From Candidatus Hodarchaeota archaeon (GTDB lineage: Archaea > Asgardarchaeota > Heimdallarchaeia > Hodarchaeales > YT1-039), in assembly GCA_016840025.1 (NCBI GenBank), contig JAEOTF010000239.1:1-6827 (forward strand): a DNA stretch of 6,827 bases, in the 5' to 3' direction. A model generated the notes under the pieces. That model was given only the letters and a program-made list of their open reading frames with translations. It was not told where the DNA came from and made no database searches. Positions 1 through 6,524 of this stretch are shown here, one piece after another; within the stretch, counting starts at the first letter, position 1; each line of letters begins with the position of its first letter. The position numbers and the translations under genes were made by a program.

Positions 1-119
1 AAACAGAGATAAAGACCACTTCACAGTCCTATCAGAATCAATATGAGAGTCACTAATCGAGATAATCAGACAAGATCACAGTATTCTAGCGAACCAAAGG
101 GAAGGTAGCCCGGGAGAGA
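1..119. other. left edge, no supported gene
   Basis: All six frames are broken by stops. Short open stretches run off the left edge on the plus strand (one ends with TAA at 54-56), so the tail of a neighbouring gene is possible, but nothing is recognisable. A GGTAG (104-108) to CTACC (132-136) inverted repeat brackets the TTCGAAC sequence at 120-126. This gives a tRNA T-arm-like look, but no cloverleaf can be folded around it. Confidence 0.4.
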
Positions 120-170
120 TTCGAACTAGACCTACCATGGAGATATCTCCCGACACTTTCCCCAATTTTT
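120..170 (+). repeat. flanking direct repeat, left copy
   Basis: The unit contains TTCGAAC, then CCTACC, the perfect palindrome GGAGATATCTCC (139-150), CGACACTTTCC and a T5 run (166-170). The same order of blocks recurs at 6525-6577 and, without the TTCGAAC block, at 6423-6455. The left and right copies are in the same orientation and about 6.3 kb apart, bracketing all the complete genes. It may be an attachment-site remnant or the end of a cassette. The T run could also serve as a terminator for plus-strand transcripts. Confidence 0.7.
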
Positions 171-194
171 AATAAAGACGTTCACAATACACAG

Positions 195-1529
195 TTAGTT
201 CCATATAACACGGTCTAAGGAACCTTTGAAAATACCTTTCACATCAGAGTATCGATCCTCCAAATTAGTTCCCTCGACTAAATATAGTTCATAATCGATT
301 TCTTTTCTATCTCCATTATTATCAAAGAAAATTTTACCACTTAAACCATTATAAGCATAAGTCTCAGAAGATAAAAACTGCATAATTTTTTCAGCAACTT
401 TATCATAATAGCTAGTAACAATTGAACTATTGCTAACATTGAGATCGGTTAAAAACACTGGTAAAGATTTTACTAAAATCCATGCAGCATCAACCCAAAG
501 ACAATCCCATATATTGGCTTCTTGATACCCATTGTCTAGAAACCAACTATTTATTTTCTGGAAATATTCTTCAGCATTACTATCAGTTGCACGAGTAGGA
601 GAGAAAAAGAAAATATCATTATTTATCTCATGATCAATACGGGCCCTCATTACTTCATCCATAATATTTTTTTTAGTTATAGGCTCGACAGTACTAAATC
701 CAGATACAAACCAAGTCTTCAAAAAAACACTTTGTGCATTTTGATAGTTTGCCTCATCCATGACCCTATAGAAGTTAGAATCTGAAACATCAAACACTAA
801 TGCATAATTTTTACCTTCATTCTCAGATTGGGACATTTCATCTTCTGCATCTTTTAATGCTTGTGTAATATTTGCAGAAATTTCTGTCCCCCTCAATGGT
901 TGAGGGTCTACTTCATCGTCGGTTAGTGTTTTAAAAGTAAATTGAGTATATGGGAGGTTTATTTCATTTAGTAAATCTAGTAAATCTGAAGTAAATGTTG
1001 GTATGTCGCTAGTAATAATTATTGCTTTATCAAAAGCTTGAGCATATTCACCATTTGGTAAAAGCCTATCACTATAATTTTCAATGGCAAATGCAATTAC
1101 CCTAGCTTCATATTTATCAACAGGTAATATTCGGAAAAAACTGTCATCAGGAAATGTTAGCAAATTCCCTGTCGCAGAGGGACTCAGTAGAAATATATTC
1201 TCATTTTTTATGATTGGAAGGGTTTCTTCTGCCCTGTTTGTATAAGCCCCACCAATAATTAAATCAGTTTTTTCTAGTATTGCCGGTGCTAACTTTCCCA
1301 GTAAAACATTCAATGAAAGTTGATTAGTTTCCTTATCAAATCCATTTTTTACATTAAACTTAACGTCAGGGACAATAACGGTAGCGCTACTATGATACAA
1401 TAATTTACGTAATTTGTTTTGATATATTTCTACTTCCTCTTCAAGTTTTAGAAATAAAAATTTCCTTTTTTCGTATTCTGGTTCAAACGTTTTGTAAGGT
1501 AAAATCACACCAATTTGTTTTTGAATCAT
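195..1529 (-). CDS. type 1 periplasmic-binding-protein-like (LivJ/ANF-receptor fold) protein without signal peptide
   Basis: The predicted protein has 444 residues from the ATG at 1529. It resembles the branched-chain amino acid/ANF-type ligand-binding family. It opens with a beta-strand (IGVILP), and IIGG at 91-94 followed by LLSPSAT (114-120) and FRILPVD (132-138) matches the hinge region of this fold. The frame stays open to 1601, but the extra 24 residues have no ATG start and would translate the GC palindrome, so I prefer 1529. No lipobox or signal peptide is visible at either start, and no permease or ATPase gene is nearby, so transport is unlikely. A cytosolic or recycled small-molecule sensor is an inference. 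No SD is seen. A GC palindrome lies about 46 bp upstream. The fold is fairly secure; the role is unknown. Confidence 0.75.
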   Translation of the reverse strand: MIQKQIGVILPYKTFEPEYEKRKFLFLKLEEEVEIYQNKLRKLLYHSSATVIVPDVKFNVKNGFDKETNQLSLNVLLGKLAPAILEKTDLIIGGAYTNRAEETLPIIKNENIFLLSPSATGNLLTFPDDSFFRILPVDKYEARVIAFAIENYSDRLLPNGEYAQAFDKAIIITSDIPTFTSDLLDLLNEINLPYTQFTFKTLTDDEVDPQPLRGTEISANITQALKDAEDEMSQSENEGKNYALVFDVSDSNFYRVMDEANYQNAQSVFLKTWFVSGFSTVEPITKKNIMDEVMRARIDHEINNDIFFFSPTRATDSNAEEYFQKINSWFLDNGYQEANIWDCLWVDAAWILVKSLPVFLTDLNVSNSSIVTSYYDKVAEKIMQFLSSETYAYNGLSGKIFFDNNGDRKEIDYELYLVEGTNLEDRYSDVKGIFKGSLDRVIWN

Positions 1530-1574
1530 CACATAAAACGTATAGTTATATTCAAATGAAAAAATTATTGATGA

Positions 1575-1586
1575 GTGCGCGCGCAC
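1575..1586. repeat. GC palindrome, copy 1
   Basis: GTGCGCGCGCAC is a perfect 12-bp palindrome of alternating purines and pyrimidines in AT-rich surroundings. It lies about 46 bp upstream of the sensor gene start (1529) and between that gene and the end of the broken HNH gene (1661). It belongs to the family also found at 2931-2944, 5432-5449, 5892-5906, 6039-6053, 6407-6418 and 6618-6625. Confidence 0.8.
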
Positions 1587-1660
1587 ATCTTGTAGATACA
1601 CTCAATCACTTAACCCAAGACCCTTGTATTCGAAAAGAAGACGGAGAAGATACTAGTAAG

Positions 1661-2842
1661 TCATATTCCATTTCTGATTTCCTTTTCGTTGGTTCGTATC
1701 CAGTCTCCTATTGTCCCAGATTTTACTATTTCAGAACGTAAGACACCATCAGGAAAGCTATCCTGCAAAGCAGAATTACATGACCTGCAAGTCAAATACA
1801 AGTTATCAGGATGATCCACCTTATCCAACAAATAAGTAAAAGCCTTTGACCAATTCTTAGAGATAATATGACCAAAAGCTATCTCAGACAAGTTCAAGTC
1901 TCTAAACTCAATATGAGGCTTACCTGTCTTACAATTAAATCCTGGACATCGTTTACCAGTTCTTTGAGTCTATCGTTTAATCTTCCTACCTTTCTCTGAG
2001 TTGTTTATCTTATCATAACTCCACTCACGTGCCAAGTTTATTGATAGAGGGGCTCTTGTTTCTATTTCAATATCTGTCTCGTTTAGAGCAAAAAGTACAT
2101 TTATTGTGGATAGTGCCTCGTTTCTTGAGATTAGCTGTAGTGTTAACGGGTTTGCTAGATTATCTCCTAGGTTATTTAGATCTTCAGTTGAGTCGATTAT
2201 CTTTACTGGTGCAATTGTGAATACGTGGTTTAGTTCATCGTTTATTGGGTGGTGTGATTTGAACCACATTATAGCGAGTAGTATGTATGGGATTTCAAGG
2301 CTCTCTCCAAGGTATTGGCACCATCTGTATCGTAGGACGCCAGTTACGTTGTTGGGTGGTTGGTAGGTGAATCGTCCCATGTCATCTAATTTATCTTCAT
2401 AGTTTCCTTCAGAGTGTCTGACAGCCAGTATCAATCTTCTATTTGGACCATATTCTACTCCCTGTTGAATAGTTTGGAATATCATGCTTTCTTTGTTGAC
2501 GGGTATTAGCTGCGCTCCTTCATTGATTAATGTATCAGCGTCCCAAGGGTTTAGTAGTTGACTACGTAAGTCCCATGCTGTTCTGAATGATTGAGGTGAG
2601 GATGTGAATGGGATGTATGAGCGAAGTAAATTGAAATGTTCAATATAATCTTGAATTAATTTCTCTGTGTTTCGTGGACACACTAGATTCAAAGCAGACT
2701 TAATGTTTGACTCTGTTACATTGACATCTTTCGGAGTACTTGGACTAGGAATATTATAAGTTCTTGGAGATATTTCCTGTAGAACTATGTTACGGAAATC
2801 TGTTAATGCTTTATCTACTTTTGTGAATAACTTAGTGTCCAT
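1661..2842 (-). pseudogene. SRA-like/HNH modification-dependent endonuclease gene interrupted by an in-frame TAG
   Basis: Read from ATG 2842, 290 codons are followed by TAG (1972-1970). The same frame then continues for 102 sense codons to TGA at 1661, 393 codons in all. The first part contains a stretch at about 137-190 (AVRHSEGNYEDKLDDMGRFT) that resembles the YEDD...GxFxY core of SRA/YDG modified-base readers. The part after the stop is a clear HNH domain: Cys299 and Cys304, FGHII with His325, HPDN with Asn347, and CRSCN (Cys352, Cys355, Asn356). The intact gene would be a type IV-like restriction enzyme that cuts DNA carrying modified cytosine. The only initiator after the TAG is TTG 1897, which would lose the first two zinc cysteines, so the HNH half cannot be made whole on its own. 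Readthrough or TAG recoding is possible; a nonsense mutation is simplest. The SRA assignment is tentative, the HNH firm. Confidence 0.8.
1970..1972 (-). other. interdomain TAG codon in the SRA-like/HNH gene
   Basis: This single TAG sits after a basic linker (GRKIKR) and before the zinc-binding HNH start (TGKRCPGFNC), with no frame change on either side. The other genes with a visible 3' end in the window stop with TAA or TGA. It is either a point nonsense mutation, a sequencing error, or a readthrough/recoded amber codon. Confidence 0.85.
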
Positions 2843-2930
2843 GAGAAATACTAGAATATCATGGTTATCAGTATTCTGAGATTAGGGCTCTCACACAAAA
2901 ATTACATAGTGGCACCAAAACGTTCACTCA

Positions 2931-2944
2931 ATGCGCGTACGCAT
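2931..2944. repeat. GC palindrome, copy 2
   Basis: ATGCG-CGTA-CGCAT is an inverted repeat of 5-bp arms, a variant of the TGCGCGCGCGCA family. It sits between the pyrophosphohydrolase stop (2956) and the SRA-like/HNH start (2842), about 90 bp upstream of that start. The 113-bp gap, together with the palindrome, suggests that the HNH gene has its own promoter and is not part of the upstream operon. Confidence 0.7.
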
Positions 2945-2955
2945 GTGATTATGAT

Positions 2956-3303
2956 TCATTCAAAACGGCTGCGGAATATGTCTTTAGGATATTTTCTTTC
3001 GTTTTCTTTGAGTTTGTGGTTAATTGCGTTCACTAATTCAATTCCTAAATCGTTGCAGATAAAAAGTAAATAAATTGCAATGTCAGCTATTTCTTCTTGA
3101 ATTTTCATGTATCTTTCTCTATCTGTTTTTATCTCCTTTGGGCTCTCTTTTTCTCTCCATAAGAATAGTTCTTGGAGTTCTGATGCCTCGATGCCTATTG
3201 CTGTGGCGAGTTCTTTTGGTTTGTGAAATTGTTCCCAATCTCTTTCTTGTCTGAATTTTATTAGCGCTGGAAGAACTTGAGAGAGATCGTATTGGTTAGA
3301 CAT
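2956..3303 (-). CDS. MazG/RS21-C6-type nucleotide pyrophosphohydrolase
   Basis: This 115-residue all-alpha protein hydrolyses a nucleoside triphosphate to the monophosphate and pyrophosphate, by family. The metal-binding pattern ExxE...ExxD is present: Glu42 and Glu45 in IEASELQELFLW, and Glu71 and Asp74 in EEIADIAIYLL, followed by a lysine/asparagine helix (NHKLKENERKYP). Single-domain length and the ELFLW motif place it near RS21-C6/dCTP pyrophosphatase rather than full-length MazG. Some members of that group degrade modified dCTP, which would suit a neighbour that attacks modified DNA, but substrate cannot be read from the sequence. It is the last gene of a minus-strand run, 31 bp after the EVE-HNH stop. 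Start ATG 3303 has no SD. Confidence 0.88.
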   Translation of the reverse strand: MSNQYDLSQVLPALIKFRQERDWEQFHKPKELATAIGIEASELQELFLWREKESPKEIKTDRERYMKIQEEIADIAIYLLFICNDLGIELVNAINHKLKENERKYPKDIFRSRFE

Positions 3304-3334
3304 GTTACTCGTTATTTTGTATTGGTTGAAGAAT

Positions 3335-4234
3335 TTAGAGGTGTTTATTGACTTTTATTGGAATATTGTATTTGCCATCTTGTGAGATGAAAGACTTGCT
3401 GTTTAGTTCGAAATAGTAGTTGTTTTTGTGGTGGTGTAGAAGTTTATGGTGGTGGCTGCATACGACGATTGTGTTTTCATGATTGTCTATTGAGTAGTCT
3501 TCTAATTCCCCTGGGTTGAGTGAGTTGACTGTTTCACCGAATCCCTCTATGTGGTGTACTTCAACATAGTTGGTGCCATTTTTCATGGGAATGAGGGGAA
3601 TCTCTGGATTATTGGGGTTACATATTTGACATTGGTAATTATATAGTTGTTTCAGTTTCTCAACGAGCGTTCTGCTGCGTTTATATTTCTGTGTAATTAT
3701 TGTCTCTTTTTTGATTGTTCGTCTTTCTTGTCGTAGCTGTTTTAGAATCTCTTTATCGTTTGCAGGTGGGTGAATCGTGATTTCTCTTGAACTTGAACTA
3801 AGTAATAGGTAATCGTGTTCATTGATCTGTTTAGGAGTAATACCTCGAACGAAGAATCCCCATGTTTTTCCTAGGTTTTGGTTCTCTTTTCTTGCTTCCT
3901 TTAATTTGTCCAAGTTGTCATAGAATTGGTGAATTGATGGTTCTTGCCCATCAGGATATATTTCATCTACTCGTATATGTCTCCTGTGCGGATATATCTC
4001 CCCGTTGATTACAGGCCAGACTGGATTTATGTCATGTATATATGGACTTGTGATTGTGGCTATTCCTTTAATGATTTTTTGACGATGGACATATAGAATG
4101 AGTTTATCACCTATGTTTAGTTTATACTTGAACAATTTCTCATATCCAGATTGATTTCTTCCTCCTATCAAATTCTCTTTGATTGAGATGGATGTGTTTC
4201 CTGGAGGATAGGATAGAAGCCAATATTGTACCAT
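3335..4234 (-). CDS. EVE-HNH modification-dependent endonuclease
   Basis: This 299-residue protein has two domains. Residues 1-148 match an EVE domain (PUA-like reader of modified bases): YWLLSYPPGN at 4-13, GDKLILYVH at 42-50, and GKTWGFFVRGITP at 122-134. Residues 190-270 form an HNH nuclease: zinc pair Cys202/Cys205, VHHIEGFGE with His227/His228, Asn254, then Cys259 with HHH at 261-263. EVE-HNH fusions such as VcaM4I are known type IV enzymes that cleave DNA with modified cytosine, and the EVE-first order is the same here. It acts in the cytoplasm on incoming DNA. It is the middle gene of the presumed operon, 55 bp after the radical SAM stop and 31 bp before the pyrophosphohydrolase. No SD precedes ATG 4234. 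No key residue is missing, so it is probably active, unlike the other HNH gene. Confidence 0.88.
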   Translation of the reverse strand: MVQYWLLSYPPGNTSISIKENLIGGRNQSGYEKLFKYKLNIGDKLILYVHRQKIIKGIATITSPYIHDINPVWPVINGEIYPHRRHIRVDEIYPDGQEPSIHQFYDNLDKLKEARKENQNLGKTWGFFVRGITPKQINEHDYLLLSSSSREITIHPPANDKEILKQLRQERRTIKKETIITQKYKRSRTLVEKLKQLYNYQCQICNPNNPEIPLIPMKNGTNYVEVHHIEGFGETVNSLNPGELEDYSIDNHENTIVVCSHHHKLLHHHKNNYYFELNSKSFISQDGKYNIPIKVNKHL

Positions 4235-4289
4235 AGTAAATGTGTAGTATTAGATTATAGATAATGTTTACACTGAATGCGAGCATAAT

Positions 4290-5378
4290 TTATAGATAAG
4301 GATAGTGGGTTCTTGGTTCTGCACAATAGTAGATTTTATTCAAATCAGATATTTTTTCTAATAGATCAGGTTTAGCCTCTTTGAGTTTCTCCAAATCTTT
4401 GATCCACCTATTGTAAATTTTTTTGTTAATATTTTTCCAGTTCACTCTTACACATTGATCGCTGAATTGAGCTAACTCCTTTCTTTTTCCTAATCTTGAA
4501 ATCCATCCCGACTGCATTTTTGAGTTATCAAATCCTTCAATTGGTAATTTGGTTCTATTACGCTTTCGATAATCTGAGTAAGGATTTGACCACTTTTCAA
4601 TCATACTTGAAAAGTCTTTGACCATATCTTGGTATTCATGACTCCATGTTTTCGGATGGAAAAGAGGGTATTCAGATTCTTGTGATTTTGATGAGATAGG
4701 AATGAATCCAGGCTTGTTTATTTCTGCTCCTAATCCTGCAACTGGATATAATGCCACTCTAACTTGATTTTTTTCCCATAACTTTATCAAGGCTTTTTTT
4801 AATTTGTAGTAACCTTCTAATTGAGTTTCTAAAACATTTCTTGGAATATATGGCGAAGAGATTGAAAGTGCATATAAATCTGCGTCTTGATTGTTTGGAC
4901 CTTTTATCGAGATCTCAATAATAATTCTACCTCTTGAAATAGATGATAAAGCGCTGTCAATGGATCTTACAAATTCATTTAGATTATTCGTTGAAGTTGT
5001 GCTGAACCATAGACCATTTGTTTGTATGATTAGCCTTGGGTCTTTGTAAGCAGCACAATAGCTTTTCATGTATTTTAGGGTTGGTTGGAGTAGTCTGGAT
5101 GTGAATATTGTCCTACTATCATTTTGGATTGGTTCCCCTCCTTGAATTCTCATCCATCCAAGAGGTTTTTTTATAGACCAAAGATCATCGATTGTTTGAT
5201 CAATAGTTCTATTTATTGTTCTTTTCTTCGTTTCTAAGTAAGCATATCTTTGACTATAGCACAAGTGGCATCTTAGACTGCAGTCAGCATATCGTAATAC
5301 AATAGCTTTGTAAGGACCTTCATTATTGTAATCCCATCCTCCATAGCGTCTTTTATCGAAAATCTCTGTTAATACCAT
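4290..5378 (-). CDS. radical SAM enzyme of unknown substrate
   Basis: This 362-residue protein carries the CxxxCxxC cluster motif (Cys33, Cys37, Cys40 in YADCSLRCHLCYS), a GGEP motif at 80-83 for SAM binding, and the later strands IIQTNGLW (117-124) and IEISIKGPN (154-162) of the partial TIM barrel. It therefore binds a 4Fe-4S cluster and cleaves SAM to a 5'-deoxyadenosyl radical. Downstream cysteines (108, 309, 352) are too few and too scattered to claim a SPASM or Twitch domain. It lacks obvious viperin-type surroundings of the cluster motif, and I cannot assign it to QueE, PflA or MoaA. It is the first gene of the run with EVE-HNH and the pyrophosphohydrolase. ATG 5378 has no SD; an AT-rich dyad and a GC-rich motif lie upstream. 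Confidence 0.85.
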   Translation of the reverse strand: MVLTEIFDKRRYGGWDYNNEGPYKAIVLRYADCSLRCHLCYSQRYAYLETKKRTINRTIDQTIDDLWSIKKPLGWMRIQGGEPIQNDSRTIFTSRLLQPTLKYMKSYCAAYKDPRLIIQTNGLWFSTTSTNNLNEFVRSIDSALSSISRGRIIIEISIKGPNNQDADLYALSISSPYIPRNVLETQLEGYYKLKKALIKLWEKNQVRVALYPVAGLGAEINKPGFIPISSKSQESEYPLFHPKTWSHEYQDMVKDFSSMIEKWSNPYSDYRKRNRTKLPIEGFDNSKMQSGWISRLGKRKELAQFSDQCVRVNWKNINKKIYNRWIKDLEKLKEAKPDLLEKISDLNKIYYCAEPRTHYPYL

Positions 5379-5380
5379 GT

Positions 5381-5410
5381 TTATTGATAATAATCGATTT
5401 AATCAAATAA
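5381..5410 (-). promoter_or_regulatory. candidate operator/promoter dyad upstream of the radical SAM gene
   Basis: A 30-bp AT-rich segment has TTATT at one end and AATAA at the other, centred on AATCGATT (5392-5399). TTATTGAT and ATCAAATAA also pair if one base bulges. It abuts the ATG at 5378 and would overlap a leaderless promoter, so a dimeric regulator could bind here. In AT-rich DNA such symmetry arises easily, so confidence is low. Confidence 0.3.
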
Positions 5411-5431
5411 CTCTTATTTAATGCATTATGT

Positions 5432-5449
5432 CCGCGTGCAGGCGCGCTG
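5432..5449. repeat. degenerate GC-rich motif, copy 3
   Basis: Two adjoining GC blocks (GCGTGC and GCGCGC) lie in the 74-bp gap between the small membrane protein stop (5453) and the radical SAM start (5378), about 54-71 bp upstream of the latter. It is less regular than the other copies, but its position before a minus-strand transcription unit matches theirs. Confidence 0.5.
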
Positions 5450-5452
5450 ATT

Positions 5453-5854
5453 TTATTCTTCTGGAGGTTCTTCTCCAAGTATACAAGATAGAACTATGAC
5501 CATTGCTGAAGTTGCTGACGCAGCAAATGAACACGTTGATGCAATTACGCTTAACGCAAATTGTTCTTCTGCTGCTTCTAGTCGGCTAGCAATTTCTGTG
5601 AGTCTTGCTTCAATTGCATCAGTTGCTGCGCGTATGCGCCTCGATTGTTCTAACGATCTGTATAGTATATCATCTTCTACGGTCTCGTGTGCATTCTCAT
5701 ATAATGCATGCATAGCTCTATAAATTAGTGATTCAGGGACATTCTCTATTTCATTTAGCTTTATCCCAAGTTCTGTATTCGCCTCCCGTAAAATGTCACG
5801 TGCTCTTTGAAACTCACTCACATATGGAGTAGATCTTCTTCTACCTCTAACCAT
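5453..5854 (-). CDS. small basic/coiled-coil protein with C-terminal membrane segment
   Basis: I do not recognise a family in this 133-residue protein. It starts with a very basic stretch (MVRGRRR), continues as charged, probably helical and coiled-coil sequence (about 15-100, for example EARLTEIASRLEAAEEQ), then has a hydrophobic run at about 100-126 rich in Ala, Ser, Val and Ile, and ends in an acidic tail (GEEPPEE). That suggests a tail-anchored membrane protein, possibly an effector or scaffold; this is inference. Its ATG at 5854 is only 16 bp from the divergent plus-strand ATG at 5871, and it has no SD. A further GC-alternating stretch (5627-5640) lies inside the gene, coding RIRAA. G+C looks higher than in the sensor and radical SAM genes. 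Confidence 0.65.
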   Translation of the reverse strand: MVRGRRRSTPYVSEFQRARDILREANTELGIKLNEIENVPESLIYRAMHALYENAHETVEDDILYRSLEQSRRIRAATDAIEARLTEIASRLEAAEEQFALSVIASTCSFAASATSAMVIVLSCILGEEPPEE

Positions 5855-5870
5855 AATTTAAAGTTGAAAA

Positions 5871-6023
5871 ATGAGTAAAATAAATCATATGTTTGCGCGC
5901 GCGCAGGTTGATTATGAACAGCTTCGTGTAGTATCAGAAGAGAATGGTAGAAACTTAATCGAATATGAAAATCGTGTAAAGGAACTAGAAAGAAAATATT
6001 CAAACAATAAACTCGAGTGCTGA
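5871..6023 (+). CDS. 50-aa coiled-coil small ORF
   Basis: ATG 5871 to TGA 6021-6023 encodes 50 residues, beginning MSKINHMFARAQVDYEQLRV and ending NNKLEC. The middle and end are charged and helical (about 14-45), with heptad-like spacing. Met7 (5889) is an alternative start. The GC palindrome at 5894-5905 is inside the gene and codes ARA. Its stop overlaps the GTG start of the next ORF (GTGCTGA, 6017-6023), a layout expected for translational coupling. No SD is present. The coding character is plausible, but the gene is short and unrecognised, and the promoter of the divergent gene may lie inside it. Confidence 0.45.
   Translation: MSKINHMFARAQVDYEQLRVVSEENGRNLIEYENRVKELERKYSNNKLEC
5892..5906. 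repeat. GC palindrome, copy 4 (identical pair member)
   Basis: TTTGCGCGCGCGCAG, with the perfect palindrome TGCGCGCGCGCA at 5894-5905, is identical over 15 bp to 6039-6053. Seen from the minus strand it lies about 41-54 bp upstream of the start at 5854. On the plus strand it follows TATGTTTG, which fits a Bacteroidetes -7 box (TAnnTTTG). Confidence 0.8.
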
Positions 6024-6325
6024 TACTTTGTCTTTATATTTGCGCGCGCGCAGATGGTTCATACGAATCAGTTGGAAATGTTGTGTCGGCAATAGGTGGC
6101 GTGGCAGCAGTAGTAAGTATGGGTGCAGGTGCAGCAATAGCAGCTATTGGAGCTCTAATAAGCGCACTTGGCGATTTAGATCCTGATGATGATCTTGGAA
6201 CTCATAATTTTACTTTCAATGGGGCTAGTAACCTTCATTCTAGTGTTGGTACCCACTTAAGAAACTTTAATGGAGACGGAGCCGACTACGACGTAAATTT
6301 CCAACTAATTGAACTATTAGCATAA
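6017..6325 (+). CDS. 102-aa Gly/Ala-rich membrane ORF
   Basis: GTG 6017 to TAA 6323-6325 encodes 102 residues. A short hydrophobic start (LILCLYICA) precedes a polar turn, then a long Gly/Ala/Ile/Val segment at about 23-52 (AIGGVAAVV...AIGALISALG) typical of a membrane-inserting or pore-forming helix pair. An acidic patch follows (DLDPDDD, 53-59), then a polar Asn/Gly/His-rich tail that looks beta-rich. No family is recognised. The start is uncertain: GTG overlaps the upstream stop, and the first in-frame ATG (residue 35) would cut the hydrophobic segment. The GC palindrome at 6041-6052 codes ARA near the N-terminus. A CCCC-T7 tract follows the stop. Toxin, bacteriocin or membrane effector roles are all speculative. 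Confidence 0.55.
   Translation: MLILCLYICARADGSYESVGNVVSAIGGVAAVVSMGAGAAIAAIGALISALGDLDPDDDLGTHNFTFNGASNLHSSVGTHLRNFNGDGADYDVNFQLIELLA
6039..6053. repeat. GC palindrome, copy 5 (identical pair member)
   Basis: TTTGCGCGCGCGCAG repeats the sequence at 5892-5906 exactly, 147 bp downstream. It follows TATATTTG (another TAnnTTTG match). The downstream bases of the two copies are loosely similar (GTT, AT, GAA and CAG blocks), hinting at a duplicated unit. Confidence 0.8.
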
Positions 6326-6350
6326 AATATGGAATATCAAAAGAACAAAA

Positions 6351-6362
6351 TCCCCTTTTTTT
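6351..6362 (+). terminator. T-rich terminator-like tract after the 102-aa ORF
   Basis: CCCC followed by seven T residues begins 26 bp after the TAA at 6323-6325. No strong hairpin precedes it, so it would fit archaeal-type T-tract termination better than a bacterial intrinsic terminator. Confidence 0.4.
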
Positions 6363-6406
6363 ACTCGCGCGATTTAAAAGACGAAAAGTAAATTTTTTAA
6401 ACCCTT

Positions 6407-6418
6407 TGCGCGTGCGCA
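6407..6418. repeat. GC palindrome, copy 6
   Basis: TGCG-CGTG-CGCA is an alternating purine-pyrimidine tract with 4-bp inverted arms. It overlaps the left arm of the 11-bp inverted repeat and lies just before the second flanking-repeat copy at 6423. Confidence 0.75.
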
Positions 6419-6422
6419 CCCA

Positions 6423-6455
6423 CAGTGGAGATATCCCGACACTTTCCCTTTTTTT
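6423..6455 (+). repeat. flanking direct repeat, right copy A
   Basis: CAGTGGAGATATC, then CCGACACTTTCCC and a T run (7 Ts). It differs from the left copy mainly by loss of two bases (TC) in the palindrome. It is 6.29 kb from the left copy in the same orientation. Confidence 0.7.
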
Positions 6456-6524
6456 ATCACTAATTTTATCCACATTTCATCCAGTTCAGGTTGCACCTAC
6501 TGCAGTTTTAGCCTAGGAGTTGGG

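Noticed and set aside
1556..1741. Plus-strand ORF of 61 codons starting at ATG 1556
   Set aside because: It runs through the GC palindrome and then antisense into the HNH gene end; the protein has no recognisable features. The ARA translation it shares with the small ORFs follows from the palindrome itself.
2029..2366. Two plus-strand ORFs of 63 and 86 codons
   Set aside because: Antisense shadows of the SRA-like part of the HNH gene.
2861..3073. Plus-strand ORF of 70 codons
   Set aside because: It is mostly antisense to the well-supported pyrophosphohydrolase gene and covers the palindrome; no start signal or family resemblance.
4290..5378. Prokaryotic viperin
   Set aside because: The sequence around CxxxCxxC and the rest of the protein lack the surroundings I would expect of viperins; only the general radical SAM motifs match.
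5818..6003. Minus-strand ORF of 61 codons
   Set aside because: It overlaps the 133-aa start in another frame and lies opposite the 50-aa ORF; composition is not protein-like.
6267..6473. Minus-strand ORF of 68 codons
   Set aside because: It crosses the end of the 102-aa ORF, the T tract and repeat copy A; no family resemblance.
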